A DNA stretch of 37,182 nucleotides from Pseudomonadota bacterium (GTDB lineage Bacteria; Pseudomonadota; Alphaproteobacteria; Caulobacterales; Caulobacteraceae), in NCBI GenBank assembly GCA_023412655.1, contig JAEYNH010000002.1, positions 1 to 37,182 on the forward strand, read 5' to 3'. Every line of letters begins with the position of its first letter. Position 1 is the stretch's first letter. The translations under genes were made by a program, and so were the position numbers. Below the pieces are notes generated by a model, which ran no database searches, was not told the origin of the DNA, and saw only the letters and a list, made by a program, of their open reading frames with translations. Of this stretch, positions 1 through 7,734 are shown one piece after another.

Positions 1-1
1 C

Positions 2-283
2 CCGACGCCCGCACCCGCGCCCGTCGCGACCTTCGCCTCCGCAGCTCCCAGCGGCTTCCGCATCCAGGCCGGGGCGTTCGCCAACGAGGGCAACGCCGAG
101 CGGGCGGTGGCGCAGCTGTCCATCGCCGGCCAGGCGACCATAGAGCCTCTGCAGCGGTCCGATGGGGTGACGCTGTACCGGGTGCTGCTGCCGGCGCCCG
201 GCGACGAGGCCCAGGCCTTCGCCCTGCGGGACCGTGTGGCGGAGATCGGCTTCGCCGACGCCCGGGTGCTGCGGTCGTTCTAA
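2..283 (+). CDS. C-terminal part of a SPOR-domain cell-wall protein (truncated by window edge)
   Basis: The reading frame is open from base 2 to a TAA at 281-283 and encodes 93 residues. A Pro/Ala-rich linker is followed by a SPOR domain, recognised by the start GFRIQAGAF and a second half around TLYRVLLP, ending in ARVLRSF. SPOR domains bind denuded peptidoglycan glycan strands at division sites. The N-terminal catalytic part lies outside the window. From the usual alphaproteobacterial context upstream of tmk it could be the lytic transglycosylase RlpA or a D,D-carboxypeptidase with a SPOR tail. The sequence here cannot decide between them. The gene ends 40 bases before the tmk start and is on the same strand. 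Confidence 0.8.
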   Translation, partial: PTPAPAPVATFASAAPSGFRIQAGAFANEGNAERAVAQLSIAGQATIEPLQRSDGVTLYRVLLPAPGDEAQAFALRDRVAEIGFADARVLRSF

Positions 284-323
284 CCGGCTGGACTTCCGCG
301 GCGAACGGGCCATTTTTGGCGCC

Positions 324-959
324 GTGGCGCGCGGGCGGTTCATCACTTTCGAAGGCGGCGAGGGAGCCGGCAAGTCCACTCAGGTGAAGCGGCTGGCCGC
401 GCGCCTGGGCGCCCAAGGCCTTGAGATCGTCACCACCCGCGAGCCGGGCGGCTCTCCGGGCGCCGAGAGCATCCGGGACCTGGTGCTGAACGGGGCGGCC
501 GACCGCTGGAGCCCGGTCACCGAGACCCTGCTGATGTACGCGGCGCGCCGGGACCACATCGAGCGGGTCATCCAGCCCGCCCTGGCGCGGGGCGCCTGGG
601 TGATCTGCGACCGCTTCGCCGACTCCACCCGTGCCTACCAAGGGGCCGCCGGCGGAACCGACCCGGCGCTGATCTCAGCCCTGGAGACCTACATCGTGGA
701 GGATGTGCGGCCCGACCTGACCCTCATCTTCGACCTGCCGCCCGAGGTGGGACTTGAGCGGGCCCATGCCCGGGCCGGCGCCGAGATGCGGTTCGAGAGC
801 AAGGGCATGGCCTTTCACGAGCGCCTGCGCGAAGGCTTCCGCGCGATCGCCGCGGCCGAACCGGAGCGCTGCGTGACCATCGACGCCACGGCTTCCATGG
901 ACGCGGTCGAGGCCTCGGTGTGGCGAGCGGTGGCCGAACGGCTCGCCGTCCATGGCTGA
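324..959 (+). CDS. tmk: Thymidylate kinase
   Basis: Cytosolic dTMP kinase, which makes dTDP for DNA synthesis. The 211-residue product has the P-loop GGEGAGKST near residues 11-19, the DRxxxS and AYQG motif (DRFADSTRAYQG), and a following RPDLTLIFDLP strand typical of the family. A GTG start at 324 is chosen because it puts the conserved RGRFITFEGGEGAGKS at the N terminus and gives the usual family length. The frame stays open further upstream, but that would overlap the preceding SPOR gene. The 3' end overlaps holB by 8 bases, so the two are probably translationally coupled. A tmk-holB pair is common in bacteria. Confidence 0.95.
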   Translation: MARGRFITFEGGEGAGKSTQVKRLAARLGAQGLEIVTTREPGGSPGAESIRDLVLNGAADRWSPVTETLLMYAARRDHIERVIQPALARGAWVICDRFADSTRAYQGAAGGTDPALISALETYIVEDVRPDLTLIFDLPPEVGLERAHARAGAEMRFESKGMAFHERLREGFRAIAAAEPERCVTIDATASMDAVEASVWRAVAERLAVHG

Positions 960-1953
960 CGCCCAGGTCCCGCACCCCCGCGAGGTCTTCCAGCTGCAGG
1001 GCCAGGACGGGGCCGAGGCCGCTTTCGAAGAGGCCCGGGCGCGCGGACGCCTGCACCATGCCTGGCTGCTGACCGGTCCCCAGGGCGTCGGCAAGGCGAC
1101 TTTCGCCTATCGCGCCGCCCGCCGGCTGCTGGGGGCGCCGCCAGCCCCGGCCTATGGCGAGCTGGGCTCCGATCCGGAGCATCCGGTGAGCCGCCAGGTG
1201 GCCGCCCGCAGCCACCCCGATCTCCTGGTGCTCGAGCGGGAAGGGCCGGACGGGAAGCCGCGCAAGGTGATCCCGGTGGAGGACGCCCGCCGCCTCGGCG
1301 AGTTCTTCTCCAAGTCGCCGGCGGCCGCGCCGCACCGCGTGGCGATCATCGACGCCGCCGACGATCTCAACATCAACTCGGCCAACGCCATCCTGAAGAC
1401 CCTGGAAGAGCCACCGCCCCGGGGTGTGCTGTTCATGGTGTCACATTCGCCGGGACGGCTGCTGGCCACCATCCGCTCGCGATGCCGCAGGCTGGCCTTC
1501 CATGCCCTGGACCTCGAAGAGGCGGCGGGCTTCGTCCGTCGCCACGCGGACGTGAACACCGAGGAGTCCCTGCGCCTGTCACGTATGGCCGGGGGCGCGC
1601 CCGGACGGGCCCTGCAACTCGCGGCCGCCAACGCCCTGGCCGTGGACGACGCCGCGCGCGAGCTGATCGCCGAGTTGCCCCGAGTGGACGAGACCCGCGC
1701 CCTGGCCCTTGCGGAGAGCTTCCGGGGCGGCGAGGGGCCGCAAGCCTTCGCCCTGTTGTTCGACCGCCTGGCCGACCGGGTGCACGCCATGGCCGCCGAC
1801 CGGGCGATGCAGGGGCTCGGCTCGCTTGATCGTTGGGCTCAAGCGTGGGAGACGCTCCAGCGCCTGCCGCGGGAGGTCGAGGCGCTCAACCTCGACCGCA
1901 CGGATGCTCTGTTCGCGGCGCTCTCGGAACTGAAGCGGGCCGCCCGGGCCTGA
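952..1953 (+). CDS. holB: DNA polymerase III subunit delta'
   Basis: Clamp-loader subunit of the DNA polymerase III holoenzyme, 333 residues. The AAA+ region shows a P-loop-like GPQGVGKATF near residue 43, the NSANAILKTLEEPP segment and the SRCRRL sensor motif. The ATG at 952 lies inside the end of tmk. The zinc-binding Cys cluster that follows the P-loop in E. coli delta' is absent: the only cysteine seen is the one in SRC, and the corresponding region reads as a Pro/Ala-rich stretch followed by SHPDLLVLER. I believe zinc-less HolB occurs in alphaproteobacteria. metG, often found between holB and tatD, is not here. Confidence 0.93.
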   Translation: MADAQVPHPREVFQLQGQDGAEAAFEEARARGRLHHAWLLTGPQGVGKATFAYRAARRLLGAPPAPAYGELGSDPEHPVSRQVAARSHPDLLVLEREGPDGKPRKVIPVEDARRLGEFFSKSPAAAPHRVAIIDAADDLNINSANAILKTLEEPPPRGVLFMVSHSPGRLLATIRSRCRRLAFHALDLEEAAGFVRRHADVNTEESLRLSRMAGGAPGRALQLAAANALAVDDAARELIAELPRVDETRALALAESFRGGEGPQAFALLFDRLADRVHAMAADRAMQGLGSLDRWAQAWETLQRLPREVEALNLDRTDALFAALSELKRAARA

Positions 1954-1959
1954 ACTCCC

Positions 1960-2736
1960 ATGCTCATCGACAGCCACGTCAACCTGCACGCCCCGCAATT
2001 CGACGAAGACCGCGAGGCGGTGATCAGCCGGGCCCTGGCGGCCGGCGTCCGGCTGATGGTCAACATCTGCGACCGGGTCTCGAACTTCGAGGCCGTGCGC
2101 GGCGTGGCCATGCACCCCGACATCTGGTGCACGGTGGGCACCCACCCGCACGAGGCCAAGGAGAACCCGGCCCTGTCGGCGGCGACATTGATCGAGCTCG
2201 CGAAGGATTCGCGGGTGGTGGGCATCGGCGAGTGCGGCCTGGACTTCCACTACGACCTCAGTCCACGGGACATCCAGGCCCAGGTGTTCCGCGTCCATTG
2301 CGTGGCGGCGCGGGAAACCGGCCTGCCGCTGGTGGTGCACACCCGTGAAGCCGACGAGGTCATGGGCCAGATCCTCGAGGAGGAATACGCCCGCGGACCG
2401 TTCCGCATGCTGATGCACTGCTACACCTCGGGCGCGGACCTGGCGCGCCGGGCGGCCAATCTCGGCGCCTGGTTCTCGGTTGCGGGGATCGCGACGTTCA
2501 AGACCGCCGACGACGTAAGAGCCGTGGTGGCCGACATGCCCGCCGACCGGATCATCGTCGAGACCGACTGTCCCTACCTGGCGCCCGTGCCGTACCGGGG
2601 CCGCCGGAACGAGCCGGCCTTCCTGCCTCACGTGCTGGCCAAGCTCGCGGAGATTCGCGGCTGGAGCCTGCAGGAGGCCGAAGCCCGCACCGAAGACGCC
2701 TTCTTCGCCCTCTTCGACCGGATACCCCGCCCGTGA
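1960..2736 (+). CDS. tatD: TatD-family metal-dependent DNase/hydrolase
   Basis: TIM-barrel metal-dependent hydrolase of the TatD/YcfH family, 258 residues; family members act as 3'-5' exonucleases or in DNA repair. Visible metal-site motifs are GIGECGLDFHY, VVHTRE, MHCYTSG and ETDCPYLAPVPYRG. The first motif reads DSHVNLH where YcfH-type proteins have HxH: the second His is Asn, as in the VNL of E. coli TatD, while the first His is kept. It starts six bases after holB and shares a GTGA overlap with the next gene, so it belongs to the tmk-holB operon. The symbol is for the family; the YcfH/TatD subfamily is not certain. Confidence 0.9.
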   Translation: MLIDSHVNLHAPQFDEDREAVISRALAAGVRLMVNICDRVSNFEAVRGVAMHPDIWCTVGTHPHEAKENPALSAATLIELAKDSRVVGIGECGLDFHYDLSPRDIQAQVFRVHCVAARETGLPLVVHTREADEVMGQILEEEYARGPFRMLMHCYTSGADLARRAANLGAWFSVAGIATFKTADDVRAVVADMPADRIIVETDCPYLAPVPYRGRRNEPAFLPHVLAKLAEIRGWSLQEAEARTEDAFFALFDRIPRP

Positions 2737-3551
2737 GCGGGACCCTGGAGGTCGTGATCCTGGGCAGCGGCTCGTCGGGCGGCGTGCCCCGGGCCGACGG
2801 CGAATGGGGCGCATGTGACCCGAGCAATCCGAAGAACTTCCGCACTCGCTGCTCGCTGCTGGTGCGACGCCTGGGCGAGGGCGCGCAGACGAGCGTCCTG
2901 GTGGACACCTCGCCTGAGCTGCGCATCCAGACCGCCCGCGCCGGCGTGAAGCGGGTGGACGCGGTCCTGCTCAGCCACGACCACGCCGACCAGGTGCACG
3001 GCCTGGACGACGTGCGCGCCTTCTACCTGCGCCAGCAGGCGCGGATTCCCTGTTTCATGGACCCGGCGACGCGGCGCACCATGAAGCAGCGCTTCGGCTA
3101 CATCTTCGAAGGCGAGGGCGGCTATCCGGCGATCTGCGACGACCGCCCGCTGCCGCCGCACGGCGAGGCCTGGGCGGTGGAGGGGCCTTCCGGCGCCATT
3201 CCCATCGTCACCTTCGACCAGGACCATGGCGGCGTACGGTCGGTGGGCTACCGCTTCGGCGGCGTGGCCTACTCAAGCGACGTGGTCGGCCTGGACGAGG
3301 CGGCGTTCGCGGCCTTGGCCGACCTCGACGTCTGGATCGTCGATACCCTGCGTTACCGGCCGCACCCCACGCACGCGCATCTCGACCTCGCCCTCGAATG
3401 GATCGACCGGGTCCGGCCAAGGCGGGCGATCCTGACGAACCTTCACATCGATCTGGACTTCGACACCCTGGCCGCCGAGTTGCCGGCGGGGGTGGAGCCG
3501 GCTTACGACGGTCTTTCTTTCGAACATGAACTTGGAACCGGAAACCTGTGA
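2733..3551 (+). CDS. MBL-fold metallo-hydrolase, PhnP-like
   Basis: A 272-residue metallo-beta-lactamase-fold enzyme. The metal-binding signature LSHDHADQVHGLDD (about residue 80) is preceded by a conserved DTSPELRIQ segment and an N-terminal LGSGSSGGVP. These features match the PhnP/phosphoribosyl cyclic phosphodiesterase branch of the superfamily. The downstream DTLRYRPHPTHAHLDLALEWI supplies the remaining histidines. The GTG start overlaps the tatD stop (GTGA), and its own stop overlaps the next GTG start in the same way. No phosphonate (phn) genes are nearby, so the substrate is unknown. tatD followed by this gene is a frequent alphaproteobacterial arrangement. Confidence 0.85.
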   Translation: MSGTLEVVILGSGSSGGVPRADGEWGACDPSNPKNFRTRCSLLVRRLGEGAQTSVLVDTSPELRIQTARAGVKRVDAVLLSHDHADQVHGLDDVRAFYLRQQARIPCFMDPATRRTMKQRFGYIFEGEGGYPAICDDRPLPPHGEAWAVEGPSGAIPIVTFDQDHGGVRSVGYRFGGVAYSSDVVGLDEAAFAALADLDVWIVDTLRYRPHPTHAHLDLALEWIDRVRPRRAILTNLHIDLDFDTLAAELPAGVEPAYDGLSFEHELGTGNL

Positions 3552-4165
3552 TTTCTCGGCCACTTAAGATCGGTTTCCTCGCATCCGGAAACGGCTCCAG
3601 CGCGCGCGCCGTCACCGACGCCATCCGGGCGGGGAGCCTGGAGGCCGAGGCGCGTCTCTTGGTGACCAACACCCGCAAGGCCGGCGCGCTGCAATGGGCG
3701 GAGGAGGTGGGCTTGCCCGCGCTCTGCGTGCCCACGGCGGCTGATCCCGAAGCGGCCGACCGCCGCTTGGCGGAGGCCATGAGCCAGGCCGGCGTCGAGC
3801 TTATCGTCATGTCGGGCTATCTGAGGCGGCTCGGGCCCTCGACCCTCTCACGCTATGCGGGGCGCATCGTGAATATCCACCCAGGCCCGCTGCCGGAGTT
3901 CGGCGGGCAGGGCATGTACGGCCGACGGGTCCACGAGGCGGTGCTCGCCTCTGGACGGGCCAATAGCGGGATCGTCATCCACGTGGTGGATGAGGAGTAC
4001 GACCACGGCCCCGCCCTGGCGACCCTGGAGGTGCCGATCGCCGCGGGGGAGACCGCCGAGACGTTGGAAGAGCGCGTGAAAGCACTGGAACCGACGTTTT
4101 TCGTCGATACGCTCCGCAGGATCGCCGAGGGCGAGTTGGAGCTGCCGAATGTGGTTGGATCGTAG
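3548..4165 (+). CDS. purN: PurN-like phosphoribosylglycinamide formyltransferase (divergent type)
   Basis: Predicted GAR transformylase, transferring formyl from 10-formyl-tetrahydrofolate to GAR in purine synthesis; 205 residues. Family motifs are the N-terminal FLASGNGSSARA, NIHPGPLP (catalytic Asn and His) and a VDEEYDHGPAL segment with the catalytic Asp. The G-MYG-VHEAVL-SG pattern is closer to the PurN type seen in Bacteroidetes and eukaryotes than to the usual proteobacterial form, as far as I can recall. The gene begins at a GTG overlapping the preceding stop and sits in a tatD-MBL operon, not beside purM. It may therefore be a second formyltransferase or a horizontally acquired replacement. 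The purine assignment is by family only. Confidence 0.75.
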   Translation: MISRPLKIGFLASGNGSSARAVTDAIRAGSLEAEARLLVTNTRKAGALQWAEEVGLPALCVPTAADPEAADRRLAEAMSQAGVELIVMSGYLRRLGPSTLSRYAGRIVNIHPGPLPEFGGQGMYGRRVHEAVLASGRANSGIVIHVVDEEYDHGPALATLEVPIAAGETAETLEERVKALEPTFFVDTLRRIAEGELELPNVVGS

Positions 4166-4529
4166 GCTATTCGCCCTCGGAACCGTCGCACTCGCAGCCG
4201 TCGGCCCTGGAGCGGCCGAGGGAGCCACGAGCATGTACGGACTGATCGGAAAGATGTTGGCTAAGCCCGGCCAGCGGGACGCCCTGATCGAAGCCATGCT
4301 GGCTGGGACGCGGGAGATGCCGGGCTGCCTCAGCTATGTGGTGGCGACTGATCCCGCCGACGCCGACGCCATCTGGATCACCGAAGTTTGGACCAACGCC
4401 GAACACCATCAGGCCTCACTGAAGCTGCCCGCGGTGCAGGCGACCATCGCCAGGGCCCGACCGCTGATCGCGGGCTTCGGTGAACGCTTCGAAACTCAGC
4501 CGGTCGGCGGGGTCGGGCTGACGGCGTGA
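4149..4529 (+). CDS. ABM-domain (antibiotic biosynthesis monooxygenase-like) protein
   Basis: Small ferredoxin-fold ABM/YgiN-like protein. The domain runs from MYGLIGKMLAKPGQ through GCLSYVVATDPADADAIWITEVW to the C terminus, with the typical W-E-V-W strand and a H-H dyad. Two starts are possible. ATG 4149 overlaps purN by 17 bases and adds a hydrophobic, Ala-rich leader that could be a signal peptide (126 residues). ATG 4233 has a good GGGAG ribosome site about nine bases upstream and gives a cytosolic 98-residue protein. I list the longer form but cannot decide. Such proteins oxidise quinols or aromatic compounds, or have no known substrate. Confidence 0.75.
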   Translation: MWLDRRLFALGTVALAAVGPGAAEGATSMYGLIGKMLAKPGQRDALIEAMLAGTREMPGCLSYVVATDPADADAIWITEVWTNAEHHQASLKLPAVQATIARARPLIAGFGERFETQPVGGVGLTA

Positions 4530-4590
4530 GAGAGGCCTTGTGTCGGGCAGGAGAGGGGCCCGCCGCCAGGTTTTCGCCATCGCCTTCAGC

Positions 4591-6132
4591 TCAGCGCCCA
4601 GCGGGAGCCCCGGGCGCCGGCCGGATGCCTGGCTTGCGGCCTTCCTTCTCCCAGTTGAATGGCGCGAAATCGGCGGAGCCTTCCGGACTCTTCCACTGAG
4701 GCCGCCGAAGTGCGTAGGTGATCAGCGGAATCGCGACGATGAGGACGTTTCCCGCGATCAGGATCGCAATGTAGGTGGTTGGGCTACCGACCTTGATCTG
4801 CGACGGCGGCACGAAGCTCAGAATGAAGGCGATGAGCGAGCCCACAAAGCCGACCCCGGCAAAGAGCCATATGCCGAACAGCCCCAAGGGCACCCGGTAC
4901 GGACGGGGCGTGTCAGGTTCGCTGTAGCGTAGGTAAATCGCCGCGGCAAACATCATCAGGTACATGATCAGATAGAGCGTCACCGTCAGCTGGCTCAGGA
5001 TCTGATAGGCAGCCTGGACCGAGGGCAGGACCACGAACATGACCGAGAGGAAGGTCACGATCAGACCCTGGACGATCAGGATATGGCTGGGAGCGCCGCG
5101 CTGGTTGAGCTTCTGGAAGAACGGCGGCAGATAGCCGGCCCGACCCACCACGACCAAGGCGCTGGACGGCCCCGCCACCCAGACGGTGACCCCCCCGAGA
5201 ACACCGAAGGCGAGCGCCAGGGCCATAACGGGAGCCAACCAGCTGATACCGAACGCTTTGAAGAAGTCGTCGTAGGTTATCAGAAGGCTCTGGACGAGAT
5301 TTATCTGGCTGCTCGGAATGATCAGGGCGATGGCGAGGGTCCCGAGCACGAAGATCACGACCGTCACGATAGACGACAGAAGGATTGCGAGCGGATAATT
5401 CCGCGACGGATTATCGATCTCCTTCACATGGATCGCGTTCATCTCCATGCCCGCGTAGAACAAGAAGATGCCGGCGGCGAGGACTAGATTGCTGAAGTTG
5501 CTGAAGTCCGGGATCAGCTCGCCCCACCCCAGCTTCAGATCGATGGGCTTTCCGGAAAACAGGTACAAGAAGCCGAGGACGATAAGTATCCCAGCCGGGA
5601 TGATGGTTCCGATAATGCCGCCCCACTTGGCGATCGTGGATGCCGACTTCAGACCTCGGAGCGCCACGACGGTGGCTCCCCAATAGACCGCCAGCACAAT
5701 CGCGACGGTGTAGATCTTGTTGGCCGCCAGCGCCGAGTCCCAGGTGTCGTTCGGCCCCATGAAGGCCAGGGCCACCGCCGCGAAGGTCAACACCGTGGGG
5801 AACCAGATGGTGGTTTGCACCCAAACCAGGAAGATCGCCAGGAAGCCCCAGCGGGGCCCAAAGGCCTCACCAACCCACCGAAAGACACCGCCCTTCTGTG
5901 GCCAACCGGTCGCCAACTCGGCCGCGACGATGGCGACCGGGATGAGGAAGAAGACCGCGGCGAAGATGTAGTAGAAGACGGAGGTCAGCCCATAGGTCGC
6001 CTCCGCAGGGAGACCGCGCAGGCTGACGACCGCGGTCACGTTCATCGCCGCAAGCGTCACGACCCCTAGGGTGGCCTTCTGGGCGACCGGCATTTTCCGC
6101 GGCGGCGCACCCGAACCTTCTGTTGCCGACAT
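4591..6132 (-). CDS. gadC: Glutamate:GABA antiporter (APC family)
   Basis: Inner-membrane amino-acid antiporter of the APC superfamily, 513 residues with about twelve hydrophobic segments. The N-terminal region includes AELATGWPQKGGVFRW followed by GEAFGPRWGFLAIF, closely matching the GadC/YjeM group. In GadC proteins extracellular glutamate is exchanged for cytosolic GABA, exporting a proton equivalent. The partner decarboxylase lies directly upstream. ATG 6132 is preferred because GGAGG lies five bases upstream; an in-frame GTG at 6153 would add seven residues. The C-terminal tail after the last membrane segment is about 35 polar residues, which could play the role of the pH-sensing C-plug described in E. 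coli GadC, but its sequence is not recognisably the same. Confidence 0.9.
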   Translation of the reverse strand: MSATEGSGAPPRKMPVAQKATLGVVTLAAMNVTAVVSLRGLPAEATYGLTSVFYYIFAAVFFLIPVAIVAAELATGWPQKGGVFRWVGEAFGPRWGFLAIFLVWVQTTIWFPTVLTFAAVALAFMGPNDTWDSALAANKIYTVAIVLAVYWGATVVALRGLKSASTIAKWGGIIGTIIPAGILIVLGFLYLFSGKPIDLKLGWGELIPDFSNFSNLVLAAGIFLFYAGMEMNAIHVKEIDNPSRNYPLAILLSSIVTVVIFVLGTLAIALIIPSSQINLVQSLLITYDDFFKAFGISWLAPVMALALAFGVLGGVTVWVAGPSSALVVVGRAGYLPPFFQKLNQRGAPSHILIVQGLIVTFLSVMFVVLPSVQAAYQILSQLTVTLYLIMYLMMFAAAIYLRYSEPDTPRPYRVPLGLFGIWLFAGVGFVGSLIAFILSFVPPSQIKVGSPTTYIAILIAGNVLIVAIPLITYALRRPQWKSPEGSADFAPFNWEKEGRKPGIRPAPGAPAGR

Positions 6133-6162
6133 TGACACCTCCGTGAGGTCCACGAGTGGGAG

Positions 6163-6184
6163 GCGCCGCCATGGACGGCGGCGC
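6163..6184 (-). promoter_or_regulatory. Intercistronic GC hairpin between gadB and gadC
   Basis: A perfect 8-bp inverted repeat, GCGCCGCC (6163-6170) and GGCGGCGC (6177-6184), flanks a 6-base loop. It lies nine bases past the gadB stop and 30 bases before the gadC start. There is no T-run, so it is unlikely to be a strong terminator. A stem there could protect the gadB message or lower gadC expression. The role is inferred. Confidence 0.6.
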
Positions 6185-6193
6185 GCCGATTGC

Positions 6194-7588
6194 TCAGGTG
6201 TGGTGGAAACCGGTCCCTTCGGACTCCTTGATGCCGGAGCTCGGATGTTCCTCGAAGAAAGCGATCGCCGCCTTGAAGTCGCGGATCAGCAGCGCGGCGA
6301 GATCCATTTCGAAGCCTCGGCGGCACATGATGCGCATGACCACCATGTCGGCGGCGCTGCCGGTGAGCGCGAAGGCCGGGACCTGCCAGCCGTCGCGGCG
6401 CAGCCGGTCGGAGAGGTCGTAAAGCGTGTACCCAGGATCTGCGTCGGGCTTGAGGGTGAAGCAGACCGCCGGAAGACCCCTTTCGGGTGTGCCGTCGTGG
6501 ATAAAATCGAACGGACCCAGGGGCTCTAGTTCACGCCGAATATACTGGGCCACCTCATAGGCCGCGTTCTGAATCTTGGTGTATCCCTCCCGCCCGAGGC
6601 GCAGGAACTCGTAGTACTGCGAAATGACCTGACCAGCGGGCCGGGAGAAGTTGATTGCGAAGGTTCCGACCTGGCCGCCGAGATAATCGACCATGAAAAC
6701 CAGCTCGCTCGGCAACGACGCCTGGTCGCGCCAGACCACCCAGCCGCAGCCGAGCGGGGCGAGACCATATTTGTGGCCCGATGAACTGATCGATTTGACC
6801 CGCGGCAGGCGGAAGTCCCAGACGATGTCCGGCGCGCAGAACGGCGCGAGGAAGCCCCCGCTCGCGGCGTCGACGTGGATGTCGAGATCCAACCCCTTGT
6901 TCTTGTGCAGCTTGTCGAGCGCGTCCTGGAAGACGTGGGGGAATTCGAACGCTGCGGTGTAGGTGACGCCGAACGTCGGAACGATTCCGATCGTGTTCTC
7001 GTCCACGGCCTCGAGCATGCGATCCACGTCCATCAGGAGGCGGCCGCGCTCCATCGGGATCTCACGGATTTCCACATCCCAGTAGCGCGCGAACTTGTGC
7101 CAGCAGACCTGAACCGGGCCGCAAACGAAGTTCGGCTTGTCGGTTGGTTTGCCGAGTTCCTGCATCCGCTTGCGCCAGCGCCACTTCATGGCAAGGCCGC
7201 CCAGCATGCAGGCCTCGCTCGAGCCGACGGTATTGGTGCCGGGGACCGGATCCTTGGATTCCGGCGCGTTCCAGAGGTCGGCGATCATGCTCACGCAGCG
7301 CTGATCGATCGCCGCCGATTGCGGATACTCTTCCTTATCGATCCAGTTCTTGTTGATGGAGATGTCCATCAATTTATGGACGTATTCGTCATCCCAGGTC
7401 TGGGTGAAGGTGGCGAGATTCTGGCGCGCGTTGCCGTCCAGGAACAGCTCATCACTGATCAACTGGAAGACGGCCTTGGCCATGCTCTCCGACTGCGGGA
7501 AACGTTGAGCTTCAGCGATGCCCCTCAAGGCGCTGACGGCGAATAACGGATCGATCAAGCCTTGGGTGGTGGCGCTCTTGTCGTTCAT
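6194..7588 (-). CDS. gadB: Glutamate decarboxylase
   Basis: PLP-dependent glutamate decarboxylase converting glutamate to GABA and CO2, consuming a cytosolic proton; 464 residues, the same size as E. coli GadB (466). The PLP lysine is K273 in SSSGHKYGLAPLGCGW, the cofactor-contacting Asp is in HVDAASGGF (D240), and TVGSSEACMLGG forms the phosphate loop. The protein ends GFHHT. The penultimate His matches the position of E. coli GadB His465, known to block the active site at neutral pH, so pH gating is likely kept. The ATG has GGAG seven bases upstream. gadC follows on the same strand, so the pair forms a complete acid-resistance module. Confidence 0.96.
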   Translation of the reverse strand: MNDKSATTQGLIDPLFAVSALRGIAEAQRFPQSESMAKAVFQLISDELFLDGNARQNLATFTQTWDDEYVHKLMDISINKNWIDKEEYPQSAAIDQRCVSMIADLWNAPESKDPVPGTNTVGSSEACMLGGLAMKWRWRKRMQELGKPTDKPNFVCGPVQVCWHKFARYWDVEIREIPMERGRLLMDVDRMLEAVDENTIGIVPTFGVTYTAAFEFPHVFQDALDKLHKNKGLDLDIHVDAASGGFLAPFCAPDIVWDFRLPRVKSISSSGHKYGLAPLGCGWVVWRDQASLPSELVFMVDYLGGQVGTFAINFSRPAGQVISQYYEFLRLGREGYTKIQNAAYEVAQYIRRELEPLGPFDFIHDGTPERGLPAVCFTLKPDADPGYTLYDLSDRLRRDGWQVPAFALTGSAADMVVMRIMCRRGFEMDLAALLIRDFKAAIAFFEEHPSSGIKESEGTGFHHT

Positions 7589-7701
7589 GACGGTCTCCGC
7601 GGATGGCAGGGAGCTCCCATCTTCAATGGCGCCGACGACCTTGCGCGCGTCCGCTCAGGACGCCGGTCGACATGACCTCAGCTTCCTCAATTCGGGCCAG
7701 G

Positions 7702-7734
7702 CGAGGCGGGAGCGTGCCCCGACTGGCCGCCTCG
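7702..7734 (-). promoter_or_regulatory. Hairpin with competing alternative stem in the gadB leader
   Basis: CGAGGCGG (7702-7709) pairs perfectly with CCGCCTCG (7727-7734) around a 17-base loop. On the - strand it begins directly after the TAA of the 21-codon leader ORF. A second pairing, GGCCAG (7695-7700) with CTGGCC (7723-7728), uses some of the same bases, so the two stems cannot both form completely. This resembles an attenuator or a translation-linked switch, but no T-run follows. Function is inferred from structure and position only. Confidence 0.4.

Noticed and set aside
1579..2814. A 411-codon - strand frame opposite holB and tatD
   Set aside because: Composition typical of an antisense frame, no family features.
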